A program made the translations under genes and the position numbers. From contig BRYA01000159.1 of the NCBI GenBank assembly GCA_030267965.1, positions 6,951 to 70,803 on the forward strand: DNA of 63,853 nt. Direction: 5' to 3'. Origin of the DNA: Triparma columacea (lineage: Eukaryota; Sar; Bolidophyceae; Parmales; Triparmaceae). The first letter of the stretch is position 1, and every line of letters starts with the position of its first letter. This document shows positions 46,122 through 57,400 of the stretch, one piece after another. Under the pieces are notes generated by a model. It did no database searches and was not told the origin of the DNA. It saw nothing but the letters and a program-made list of their open reading frames with translations.

Positions 46122-47442
46122 TCAACCTCGGTCGTCCCTCCAGGTTAGAAACGCCGCGTTTGAACGGAAGGTTTTCGTCGAGGAGGAGACGGGTGGGGGG
46201 GAGGGGGGAGCAAGAGTTTTTGTTGGGGTCGTGGGGGCTGGTAAGGTTGATGGTAATGATGACGATGAAGACATTGAAGATGCTAAAGTTGGAGCGGGGG
46301 GGGGGGAGATGGGGGAAGCTATAAATGGTTGGAAAGTGGTGGTGGTGGTGGCGGCGGTGGTGGTGGTGGTGGTAGAATTGGAGGTGGAACTGCGATAAGT
46401 GGGTGTTGGGTTCAGTGTCCAACTTTCGGCCAAATCGTCAATTTCTGAAACGGTAGGACGGAGAGAAAATGATGTTGACATCATACTCTCCATGTCCTCG
46501 ACAGTACCATCAATGTCGCTATCCTCAGAATCGTCATCGTAGAGGGACGAGGAGGTAGGGGGGAGGATGGATGGGTCTGCGAGCGAAGTGAAGTGAGTAA
46601 CGGAAGCGGATGCGTTAGTGACCATTTGGCTACCCGATGCAAAATATATGTGTTGCGACGCACCTATGGAAGATGAATCGGCAACTGGCCGTCCACAAAA
46701 GGTATCAAGCTGGGGAATAGTGACAGTGGGGAACGGGTTGAGTTGGGGGGGGGTGGGGGAAGGTGGCTTTCGTTGGTTTTCAGTATCATTCTTACCGTCG
46801 GGCTTGTAAAAATTCGCTCGAGGTGAAACCAGTCAACACGCTTGCGGGAAAGTGTTGACCTGTTTATGCTAAACTTGACCACAGACGTCACGTGGTTGAC
46901 CTCAACAGAAAGCCTCTGAAGTGAGGATACTTTGGTTGGGCGAGGGATGTTTTTTGTTGTTGCTGTGTGAAGGGGCGTTATTGTTGTTGTCATTGTTTTT
47001 GTCATTGTCGTTGTTGCTGCTGATGCTGGTGCTGCAGTTGTTGTGATCTTTGACGCTGGTACTTCCGTCGTATCACGACCCCGCTCGTATCTAACACTAG
47101 AGGCACTCATGCCCTCCGATACCTTCGTCCAACCATTCTTTAGGGCAATCTTATCAAGGAACCTGTTCATCTGTTGGAATCTTTTGGACAGAAGAGAGGA
47201 CGGCCCAAGAGAACGATGATCACTGGGATGGATGGAGTGCACGAAAACGAGGCAACTGGTAAGGAACGATGGGTTGAATGGGGCGGGAAATTATGGGAAC
47301 TGCTCTTCTCTCACCCTTGTCCAGAACGACTTGTTGGATGTGGTAGGGGCTTGGAATGCGGAGACTTGACCTCCTTCATGTGCTTACGCTGAGCAATCTT
47401 GCGCTGACGGTTTGTCTTGTCTCCTTTGCTCTTTATGGCCAT
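46122..47442 (-). CDS. Ser/Thr-rich protein, unknown function
   Basis: Three exons, 47442-47315, 47255-46796 and 46709-46122, joined in phase, give 391 residues. Exon 1 encodes a basic start (MAIKSKGDKTNRQRKIAQRK) suggestive of nuclear or nucleolar localisation. Exon 2 has a short helix (QQMNRFLDKIALKNGWTKV), a Thr/Ala-rich linker and a folded-looking part (VSSLQRLSVEVNHVTSVVKF). Exon 3 continues DTFCGRPVADSSSIGASQH and then becomes Ser, Thr and Pro rich to the end, with a (Thr)n run encoded by a CCA/CAC microsatellite at 46339-46372. Joining exons 1 and 2 across GTGAGAG..TTACCAG is what makes a single gene. No known domain seen. Confidence 0.55.
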
Positions 47443-47599
47443 GGCAATGGTTTGAACAGGGGGGGGGGGGGGGTGGGCGGAGGTTGTCAGGGGAAAGAGA
47501 GGGGGAATCCGGAGGAGTTTAGATGGTAGAAGGGAAAAAATAGGAGAAGGTCGAAAAATTGGTAAGAGAGCTGGCAATTAGCGCGATGTTGCGGCGCTA
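47443..47599. other. Upstream region of the Ser/Thr-rich gene
   Basis: A G/C-rich stretch with a run of G at 47460-47474. No gene. Confidence 0.5.
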
Positions 47600-48003
47600 T
47601 TGAGACTTTAAATGGAATAAATTAATGAAAATGGTCAAAATTTGGATTTTCTAATTACTTCTAAAAGTCACTTATGATTCAAATTATGTATAAGTCTGTT
47701 ACATAATATAATTTAAATTGGTAATCCTTTAACATGGTTAAATATGGAATTATCATTGAAGAAAAAACAAACTTAATTTAGTTTTTGAAAACGATTGTTT
47801 AGAATTAAACAACTTTGATTACATTAAAAATTACTGTACAACTAGAGATATATTTAAATGATCATGAAAAATATTAAAATTTAAGTTAGATTCTGTAAAA
47901 CATGAATGACTACATATTTACTTTAAAATGAAAGATTAAGTTATTTTTAACTCAACAGATTATATAGCATTACTAAAATGGTTTAAAGATTTTTGGCACC
48001 TGA
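47600..48003. other. AT-rich island with a decayed open frame
   Basis: About 400 bp is dominated by A and T, in strong contrast to both flanks, which are near balanced or G/C rich. On the plus strand one frame reads as protein-like sequence between stops: KYGIIIEEKTNLI, then after a frame change FENDCLELNNFDYIKNY, and near the right end STDYIALLKWFKDFW. It contains several TGA and TAA interruptions. The sequence could be a relic of an AT-rich foreign element (viral or organellar) or a low-GC structural region. No intact gene. Confidence 0.7.
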
Positions 48004-48463
48004 CAGCACCCTGACACACCCTAATGCCGAACGGCGACCTCCTTTTTATGGGGATAGTGCAGGGGCAGATTGAGATGGATGATGTGTTGTTAGGGGGAGA
48101 GGGAGAGGAAGGGGCAGAGTTTGAGGAGGAGCACTTGAACCAGTTTGGCGAGGAGACAGGCTTTGGGGGGTTACTAATTAGAGGGGCAGGAAGAAGAGGG
48201 AGAGAATGGAAGACCGAAGAAAGAATAGGGGTGTCTTGTTGTTTCGTGTAAAATGACAGAATTATATCCAACAGTACATGTATGCAAGGAAGGGCGGTGG
48301 GGCAAAGTGCGGCCAGCTGGCCGCAATCCCCAGCTGGCCGCGATCCCCAGCTGGCCGCGATCCCCAGCTGGCCGCGATCCGCCCCTCAAACCCGTCCCTC
48401 CCTCACCAACCTTCCCTCCCCACAAAGATTCAATCAATATCAGTGTTGAAATGCCCAACATTC
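48004..48463. other. Region with weak open frames and a 17-bp repeat
   Basis: Frames at 48024-48251 (plus) and 48174-48599 (minus) overlap and show no domain. The latter overlaps the last exon of the SUMO-like gene. I call no gene here. Confidence 0.45.
48313..48380. repeat. Four copies of a 17-bp palindrome-containing repeat
   Basis: Four head-to-tail units of CCAGCTGGCCGCGATCC. The first has AATCC at its end. Each contains CCAGCTGG, a self-complementary core. Confidence 0.9.
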
Positions 48464-48992
48464 TCAGTCCTCCGACTTGCCAGAACAACCGCTTGACGCA
48501 CGAGAGCTGAAAGGAGGGTGGAGGGAGGGGGGAGGGAGTGGTGAGAGTTAAAAACGATAAGAATGCCGTTTTGGGAAAGATTGTATTACAGTATTTCACA
48601 AATGTGGAATCCCAGCTGACCTTCTGTTCCTCTCTCTTCTTTGGTTACAAAGACCTGCTAACTTACCGATCAGATGAAACAACATATAAAGTATCCATCT
48701 CAGCCAAGTTAAGCTCGGATGGCCTCTTCTTGAGCGATATGGGCTCATCAGCAGAATTTACGAACTCAAAATCAGTCTCTGGCCGGTGACTGAATTTTGA
48801 TATCATACTGGACAGCTGTTCCATGTTCTTGGAGGTGTCAATGTCGCATGTGACAACGTTTTGAGAGTCAGAGGGAGAACCGGACGATACTTGGATGTAC
48901 ATTGGGGGATTTATGAGGTTCTGGAAATGACAAGGAAATGGCCACCTCGACTCCGACTTCGATTGGACTCTTTTGCACCTTTGACTCTTCAA
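48464..48992 (-). CDS. SUMO-like/Rad60-SLD ubiquitin-fold protein, 3' exons
   Basis: Two exons can be placed: one ending at 48667 (donor GTAAGT) and the last, 48506-48464, giving the end SSDRSRASSGCSGKSED. The upper exon carries a ubiquitin-like fold: MYIQVSSGSPSDSQNVVTCD, then DTSKNMEQLSSMISKF, DFEFVNSADEPISLKKRPSE and LNLAEMDTLYVV. Spacing of the strands and the final E-M-D-T-L-Y-V-V resemble SUMO and the SUMO-like domains of Rad60/NIP45. There is no C-terminal Gly-Gly, so it is probably not conjugated. The start is unresolved: an acceptor TTTGTGCAG at about 48998 suggests the exon begins there and that earlier exons lie upstream. The coordinates given use the longest visible frame. Confidence 0.55.
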
Positions 48993-49841
48993 CTTGTTGT
49001 CTGCACAAAAAAATCAGGATGGGGATGGAACGACGATTAAAAAAAAAAGTCTGGAAGGGTTTATGCGTGCACGACCAACCATATAACGAAACTATGCTAG
49101 TCCGTCAACCTCCCAACATGCTTTCCTTCAGTAGGATGGTCTCTCTCACCAGTCCGAGCTCATGTTCCGCGCGTTTCGTGTCCCTCCAAGTGACCTAAAG
49201 GTAAAATCCCTCTCTTTCCGCTTCTTAAGGAATTCTATTTCAACGAAGCTTTCGTATTTTTCTCACTTTTTCCACATGGCATTTGCCATCTTGAATTTCC
49301 TTGAATTCCCAAAATATGGCAAGACATTTGGCTTCCAGATGGTGTCTGGAAGGCCAAACATTCTTGAAGAAAATATACTCTCAAACTTTCTCGGTGAAAT
49401 TACGAGGATGACAGCACCCCTTTTTAGTTCTCGCCGCCTTGGAAAGGTCAGTGCAACGCTTTATTTTCATTTTCACGTCTTCTAGATTTATTTTGAGGCC
49501 AACTTCACAAGCAGCTGCCCCTTCAATTCATGAATATATCCACAAATTGAAGACATTTCGACAACAATATCGTCTTAAAGGCTAGAACATAAGGCTCAAT
49601 CAAGGAAAAGCCGTAGTTTATCGGGGTATTCTTCGTCGGAAATGTTTTTTCTTGTGTTTTCTTGATGTCGACAATGGGTGCCCTCTTCCACCTATATTTA
49701 CTCCTCTTGCGAGGGTCTATCGTCCGATTTTAGCTTCAACTGAACTATATATACAACATTTATTTACACTACTTCTATATGACGAGCTCTAACCTCCCCC
49801 ATTTCTGATTTTTCAATCACCTTCACCCTCGCCTCTCGCAG
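48993..49841. other. Region containing unplaced 5' exons of both neighbours
   Basis: It must hold the 5' end of the SUMO-like gene (minus) and of the multi-exon gene (plus). The ATG at 49162 (MFRAFRVPPSDLK, then GTAAAA) would join in phase to 49842, but it needs a 641-bp intron, much longer than its neighbours. No other gene seen. Confidence 0.4.
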
Positions 49842-52800
49842 TGGGGCAAGGAGGAGGAGGATTACGCTGCGAGGTTGATCCAGGAGTTCGAATGGGGCTG
49901 TGTCCCCGATTGTACGAATGGCACAACGCTTCGGGCGTTCTTGGCCGTCCAGCTCTATTGTGCACCAATGAGGATTAGCAAGAAGGTGAGGCTTTGATTC
50001 GCTTTAAGCTCCACCCTGGAGCGACGAGCGTCGCAGAAGTGGCAGAGACAAGATTGAAGCGACAGTCGAAGTTTTGGTCGAGTACATCGAGTCGTAAGGG
50101 AGGTTATGCATCATGCTTCATCAAAAGTCTTCGCGTCGCTCCTCCTCAACATTGTCACGACGGTCCTACGAATCGAAGCTATGCCCACCCGGCAAAAGCA
50201 CCATCACCACAAACTTTCTATCGCNNNNNNNNNNNNNNNNNNNNNNNNNNNNNNNNNNNCCCCCCCCCCCCCATCTAGTATGCTGGCAAGGCGATTGGGA
50301 AGCACGTCTTTATGCGGACGGACGAGAACGACCGCAGAGCGAAGAAGCTTAAGCCCTCCCTCAAGCAGGTAAGGAGGTCGTTGATAATACTGAGTTGAGG
50401 ATATGGTGGCGTTTGTTCCTGTAATCTCCCCCCCTCCCCCCAACTAAGCCCCCTCCCCACCCCCTTCCACCCCAGCTCAAGTTCGACTTCATTGCGGCTT
50501 GCTACAAGAAGATGGACAAAGGTTAGAATAGACGTAAAGGGGGCGAGCATCGCATAGCCGTATAAATTACTTCCTCCCATCCTAACATTACATGTATTCT
50601 TTCGCACCCACTTTCGCTTTGCTTTGCTAACCTCAGAGATGCCCCCAGAAGTCGCCGAGGAGTATGCTCCCTCTAAGATGGAAGAAGGGGACGATGATGT
50701 AGATGAGGAGAAGTTCGTAAAGGGCGAGAATGGGGAGGTGAGATTGAAGAAAAGGTGAACGCAACACACAACGATCTAACAAATTACAAACCCTCCTTCC
50801 CCCCTCACGTAGCCGGACAAGGACAATGAGATTTCTCCGTTCAACAGGTGAGGATGTGGGTAGTACCTCGCAGCTCCCCCCCCTTCGCTCCTAGCTCTGC
50901 TCCTCTTCCACTAACTCCCCCCTCCCCCCCCCCCCCTCCCCCACACAGATTCTACAGATACGACCCTGTCTCCATCGCTGACTCTTCCACGAACCACTAC
51001 GCTCCCTTTGGCCTCGACAGTCACCGAGTTCCTTACTCTAGCGCAGGAGAGGTGAGAACTGTGCAGGGGTGGGGGGGGCGAGTGGAGGATTCAGCGAGCG
51101 GAGGATCCAGCTACGTGTTCACTCCAGCTCCCTTCTTGCCTATTGGCCCCACCCCACAAGTCTAACCCTAACCCTTCTGTCTTCACTTTCGCTCCTCTCC
51201 CGCTCCAACCGCGCAGTGCCTCAACGACCTTTACAGCAACTTCAAGAGCGCCCGGGAGTCTAACGCGATTTTGTTGGGTCCCGAAGAGAGCGGTTTGCAA
51301 TTCCAGACTCAGGTCCAGGCCAGTGCTTACATCCAACTTCAACCTGAACAGCCGCAACCACAGACTCAACCTCAGGTGAGAATAGGCAAAGAGCGAAGGA
51401 GCATCGTCGCAAAAACGAGGTAAAATGCACGCACGCCTTTGACCCAGTAGTAATTGTGCGGAAATGAGTTGCTTCTACTTCTTGCAACTTGCTTCGTGCA
51501 GACGTCGAACTGCTCATTTCAATTTTGAAAATTGAACCACTAACGCAATACCTCGCCAATACGCTTTTCTCGCCGTGTCTTTTGTCGCGACCTCAGCCTC
51601 CTTCTCTCCCCACCACTCTTCAGCCCACCACACTTCGTCAGTCCACCACTCGTCAGCCCCAGCGTCAGGAACAAGGTGAGCAGGGATGGCGCAGCATTGG
51701 AACTTATCTTATCAACTAACCCGATCATTTCTGCACGCCTCGCCATCCTGTAGCCCCCCCCCCCACCCTTCAGCCGCTTTATGGCAGGTGAGTCGATGCG
51801 GCAAGAACTCCTCACACAGACAAGCCAATAATCACCTAACATTACTGACCTCTCAACACCCCCTCGCAGTGCCAGCTCCTCCGACTTCCAGCAGTGGTTA
51901 CGGAGTCAGCCTCATGAGACCATATCGCAGTTTTACCAACCTTCCACCGCAACCGGCACTGCTAGGTTGCTCCCCGAACACCTGCGTGAAGGTGAGAATC
52001 GACCATCAAGACCAAACAGAAGTAAAAATAACTCGATTCACAATCCCTCCTCCTAACGCGCACACCGCTCCCCACCCCCTCCACCCCACCCACCCTTCAG
52101 CTCCCCCTTTTGATCACCAATTGGCTCCTGCTGCTGTGATTCATCCCACTGCGTCTTCTTCCGCCTCCACAGACTCAGATGCCTTGTCAACTCGAGGTGA
52201 GAACGACTAACTCGGCTAAATAGATCTTCGCGCTCATCGCTCATCGCTCACATTTCGCCGCGCGCTCAATTCCCGCCGCAGCGAATAACAATACTCTCAA
52301 GAAAGTAACCAAGACGCTCGTTAATTACTCCGCCATTGCGTCTACCGTGAAGTCGTACGTTTCCGGCAACAGCAACTACGGTGTCACGGCGGAGCCAAAG
52401 GCACAGTCCTCCCAGGTTACTGCCAACACCTTGAAGATTCACCAGAAACAGCAGAACAAATCAAGCAAGGACCCCAACACCAAGGCGGCGCCGACGAATT
52501 ATACACACCCGGCCCTCAAGCCGATCGGATCCAGGTTCGCTGGAGGTGAGAATGGACCAACAGCACGACACAAAACACTTTACATCCTTCTCAGCGACTC
52601 GCTTTGCTTGCCACCTTTCCTCACCTTGTCTCACCTTGCCTCATATTGCCTTGCTTGCCTCTTCGCCTACAACTTACCCCCCCCCCTCCCCCCCCCTCCC
52701 CCCCCCCTTCCCCAGATTCTAAAACCTCAATGCCCGCCACCACTTCCTCTGTCAACAAAATCAGCCGTAGTAATGACAAATCACTTGTCAGTACCACTAG

Positions 52801-53613
52801 CAGCTCTATGAGTAGCGACAACAGAAGTGAAGACAGCGCTGCGGATAGGTAAGCGCTTCTAGCCTCATCAATCCCCCCCTCCTCCACCCACTCGACAACT
52901 TTAACCCACTAACGCAACCCCTTACGCGACTTGCTTCGCTTGTCACAACCCTCCGTTCCACTTCTCGCCCAGCCCTTCGCCTACCACCACAACCAATGCA
53001 CCCGCCAAGAAGAAACACAGCAAAACATCACTCATTAGCGACGACAGCGAGCAGTCGAATTCTTGCACCGATAGCAATGCCGACAGCAATAGTGATAATA
53101 ACTCAGACCAGGGAAGGTGAGAAGACAAGCTTCCTTTAGATACCGCCCCCCTTTTCGATCCGCTTCGCTCATCATCCCATCTCTCATCATCCCCTCGCTT
53201 TGTGCCTCATCGCCGCAGCTCCGACAGATCCAATTCGTCGAAAAGCAGCGAGAGCGAGAATGGATCATCTGAACACGACAGCAACAGTGAGCACGGTAGC
53301 AACGACGGCGCGGGATCGGGAGGAGGTGAGAACTCGGACTGACTGTCGATGATGACCCCCTTCGCCCAACCAAACTTGCGAAGACCTTGATCAACCCTTA
53401 CCCGAACCTCTCGTCACAGACGGCACGGCAGCATCTGGAATGGCGACTCTTGCAACAGCCACTGCACTAGCATCTTCCAACAAGAGGGCAAGTACCGACA
53501 CTAGCACTGGTACTCAGCCTAATAGGAAGAAAGCGAAGCAACAACTGATCACAAAAAGGCAAGGGAAAAGCAAAGTGGAGGGGGAGAAAAGTGGAGTAAC
53601 AAAGTCACAGTAG
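49842..53613 (+). CDS. Multi-exon protein with W-x-K-E-E-E domain
   Basis: Sixteen exons were placed by phase: 49842-49985, 50279-50368, 50476-50521, 50637-50737, 50813-50847, 50949-51051, 51217-51375, 51597-51675, 51754-51787, 51870-51991, 52101-52196, 52282-52545, 52716-52848, 52973-53116, 53219-53325 and 53420-53613. They encode 616 residues plus a missing N-terminus. The first two exons hold WGKEEEDYAARLIQEFEWG, GTTLRAFLAVQL, PMRISKK and YAGKAIGKHVF. I recall this domain from oomycete and diatom proteins, where it looks like a small helical, possibly DNA-binding unit; it has no agreed name that I know. The rest is disordered: Gln/Pro-rich, then Ser-rich with many Asp/Asn, and a basic end (NRKKAKQQLITKRQGK). 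A nuclear regulatory role is plausible but unproven. Confidence 0.75.
50225..50259. other. Assembly gap (35 N) beside a poly-C run
   Basis: Thirty-five N are followed by 13 C, inside the intron 49986-50278. The gap size is unlikely to be exact. Confidence 1.
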
Positions 53614-54441
53614 TTTGTTAGTATTTAGTTAGTATGGTTCAATCGAAATAGCGAGGACCACAAGAAAGATGATGGCGTCGAGGACATCGACCCCTTGAAA
53701 ATAAGATCAATGTTACTCCGATGTCAAACGACACATTTTTTTTTGTTGGAAATCCCCTCTTTGGCGGTGATCGACTGGAACGCGATGATGTTGCGGCGTA
53801 GAAGGATTTTTGTCCACAAAAGAAAGTGAGCGGAATCAACAGAAAGAAGGAAAGGGTTAAAGTAAAGGATCGAAAGGTATGGCGATAATCTTAAACGAAA
53901 CAAAGTGAAGCCAAAGTTCACTTGTCGAGGATTCAATCCTGCAATTTATTTATGGGAAGGGGTTTTCATATTGTGTGTGGATCCCTATATTAATCAAATA
54001 GACAACTATCGAGGGATTTGTGCCCGAGAAACGTAAGGGTAGCTTCGGGAGCACTCAAACTGTGGGCGTACAACGGCCAAAGTGAAATACAAATCCACAG
54101 AACTGTCCCTTGAACTGCACCCCTTGAAGGAGTGGGGCTATAAGACGTGTGCTGGGAAGGTAGGTTAGAGGGGAGGATCAACGGAAGAATATAGGCGCCG
54201 GTGGGGCGGAGGAGGCGTAAATCAACAGAAAGTGACAACAAAAAGACCCTGAGAAGAGGCGGCAGCGATGGAATCTGTTGTGTGTGGGTGGATTCTCAGA
54301 AGGGGCCTAAATGCCGGCTTGAGTGATCGAGGGCAACATATCTCTCAAAGATGGGACGAGACCGGCAAGTATTCTCACTCTCACCAAACGTACCCATGCC
54401 CCCACAGATTCTAAATCCCCCGATAGTTCAGCTTACTGCAC
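53614..54441. other. Intergenic stretch, no gene seen
   Basis: Only short minus-strand frames without domains. It lies between the multi-exon gene and the last START gene. An acceptor-like CCCCCACAG at 54402-54410 hints at an untranslated upstream exon of the START gene. Confidence 0.5.
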
Positions 54442-57400
54442 ATGGACACGAAAAACGATTCCCGAGGATTGAGAGAAGAGCGTGCGAGGGAGACCCATAT
54501 ACTTCAGGTTGATGACCCGATGTCCGATAACTGCCATTCAGTACCCGATCTTGGCCATGAGAGGCAAGTTACTCCGTCTTCGTCAATTGAAAGACCTCAT
54601 GGGGACGCTGGACAAGGTGAGAGAGTCATGTCAGGGATTTGTACGGTGGAGACGTGTGATGTTGTGAAGGGAAATGGAGACGACATGTTGAAGCACGCGT
54701 CGAAATCTTTTCATTTTGACTAACAAAGACCATAATCGCCATTACATGCACCACAGACTCTGAAAATGGTCACGAGGACTCCGGACAAGGTGAGTTGTGC
54801 GTTGTGAGCCGGAAGAGAGAAAGGACAATATAATACTCTAGGAGAGAGCAGGAGAGTCGCGGGAGGGCGCGTTGAAACTTTGTAGTTTTCTCACCGCCTG
54901 CGTGCGGAACGCGCGGAGCCGTTCGCGGAGAGTCTGGCCCTCGGCATCAAGCTCGACGGGCAGCAGCCGCGGCGCACGCGTGCGCGCGCCGGTCTGTGGC
55001 GACCGCATGGGATCTGTCTCCGGCGACTGCGTGGGTTCCTTCTGCGGTGACCTCATGGGGAGCTCATGTGGCGCTCATGTGGCGACCATATGGGTTCCGT
55101 CTGCGGCGACCATATGGGGCGCTTTTGCGGCGACCGCATGGGTTCTGTCTCCGGCGACCGCGTGGGGCGCTTGATATGCTACACAGAATCGAGGAGCACG
55201 CGTTGAAATCTCTTCATTTTGACTAACATAACAAACACCATAATCGCCATTACCGCAGACTCTGAGAATGGTCATAAGGACGCCGGACAAGGTGAGTTGT
55301 GCGTTGAGAGGCGGAAAAGAAAAACACATTTTAATACTCTAGGGGAGAGCGGGAGAGACGCGGGAGGGCGCGTTGAAACTTTGTAGTTTTTTCTCACCGC
55401 CTGCGTGCGGAACGCGCGGAGCCGTTCGCGGAGGGTCTGACCCTCGGCGTCGAGCTCAACGAGCGGCGGCCGCGGCGCACGCGCACGCGGGCCGGTCTGC
55501 GGCGACCGCATTGGTTCCGTCTGCGGCGACCGCATGGGTCTCTGGCGACCGCATGGGTTCCGTCTCCAGCGACCGCGTGGGGCGCTTGATATGCTACACA
55601 GAAACGAGGAGCACGCGTTGATATCTCTTCATGTTGACTAACATAACAAACACCATAATCGCCATTACCGCAGACTCTGAGAATGGTCATAAGGACGCCG
55701 GACAAGGTGAGTTGTGCGTTGAGAGGCGGAAAAGAAAGAGCACAATTTAGTACTGTAGGAGATATCGGGAGCGGTGCGGGAGGAAGCGTTGAAACTTTGT
55801 ATCTTTTTCTCACTTTTACAACAATGTTGTCCCCTTCGCAGTCTCTAGAAGCTCTCATGAGGATGCTAGACGAGGTGAGTTTGCGTAGTCGTGTAGACGA
55901 AGAGTAGATTATTTTGATTGTTCAGGGAAGGGCTGGGAAGCCATTCCGAGGGAGTCTCAGATTCTTGCCTTTTTTTGACCCTTTTTCACCAACAATTCCC
56001 CCAAAACCACCCCCAGAAATTTCTGGCCAACCTCATCTTCAACCTGGATTTGAAAATTTCAACGCCGGAGTTTCCGATGATCCCTTAAACGGTAGAATAG
56101 ACCGTGAGAACAATCTAAGCGCTATACCACCTGCTGTCGGGTGCGCGACTCCCGGCCGCACGCCAGTCGGCCTTGTGACTGTCAGCCACGCCACTACCAC
56201 CGCTCAGTCCATGACATTAGATCCTGACAACACCGTCAGGAATAAAGACCCCCCGCTGCCCCACTCCAGCCCCAATCAAACACCCTCCGCAATACACAGT
56301 CCCGTAGATATCGATTACACAGCTCTTGGTCTCGAACAAGGTAAACTTGTCAAGCTTCTGGATGACCGAGGAGCCATTGAAGGCCTCATTGACAATTCTA
56401 CCGGCGTCAATGTGAAGGTTATGGGGCTTGCTGATGTATTCCATGACGAGCGCGACAAGATCATTGACTTTCTCCTCACCGATTGTGAGCAGGGCAAGTT
56501 CCGAAGGAAGACCCTTCAGGAGTATGACGAAGAGGAAGGAGTCGTTCACAGACTCGTCTACTGGCAGCACTACAGCAGCAGGAACAAGTTTGTTGAATTT
56601 CTCCTAGACGTCAGCGTCGTCTCTCCCGACGAATCGACGAGCATTATGGAATTAACATCCCTCGACGAGGATGACCTTTCTGATGAGGCAACTGCGATGC
56701 TTGTCAAAATTCTAGCGTCAATAAAGACCAAGACTGTCAAACGAGGTGTCATTAAGGGCGAGCTCAGCTTCACTGATTTTGAGTTTGGACAAACTGCAAT
56801 CACCATGGTGGGAACTCTTAAGGCAGAGGAGAGAGCAACAGAGATGAAACCTGAAGTTCATGTTCGCACAGTCAAAACCTTTAAGAGTGTGAGATCCACG
56901 AGATCTAGGGTTGAAGGCTGGAACAGTGGCAGGATCAAGAAGGGAGACGCCAAGGCTGCGTATGCAGCAGTAAAGGGTATTATAGAGGAGGTCAGGAAGA
57001 AGTTCAGACAGCCTGGTCTCATTGATGAGAGGAGGAAAAGACACTTTGTGGAGGAGATCATGCCGAGGGCACCACCTCTGACAAGAGAGGAGGACGCAAT
57101 GTTGGAGAGGGTTGGGAGCCTAGAGAAGGAACTTCACACAAAAGGGAAGAGAATCAAGGGGACACTGAAGGAGGGCATTGACAAGTTCCTGTGGAGACAG
57201 GAGGACAACGTGTGGGCAGCCTTTGAGGTCACTTTGGACAAGTCAGCAAAGGGTGTATTGGCAGAGGAATTTCTGTTTGACACATTTGCGCTATCTGAGA
57301 GGCAATTCAAAAATAATGGGAACTTACCATGGGTGATCAGGAATGATTTCGAGGGAACTAGAAGCATGCACTGTCATGTTGGCGTGAAGGTCCCTGCTGC

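Noticed and set aside
48024..48251. A 75-codon plus-strand frame rich in Gly and Glu
   Set aside because: No domain and no start context, and it follows directly on the AT-rich relic.
48900..48960. A possible 25-nt intron in the SUMO-like gene (GTGGCC to TTCCAG)
   Set aside because: Far shorter than every other intron in the window; the frame is open without it.
55272..55858. Minus-strand frames of 87 and 154 codons in the mini-exon introns
   Set aside because: They run through introns and exons of the plus-strand gene; only the short exon-like segment is worth noting, and it has been reported as a finding.
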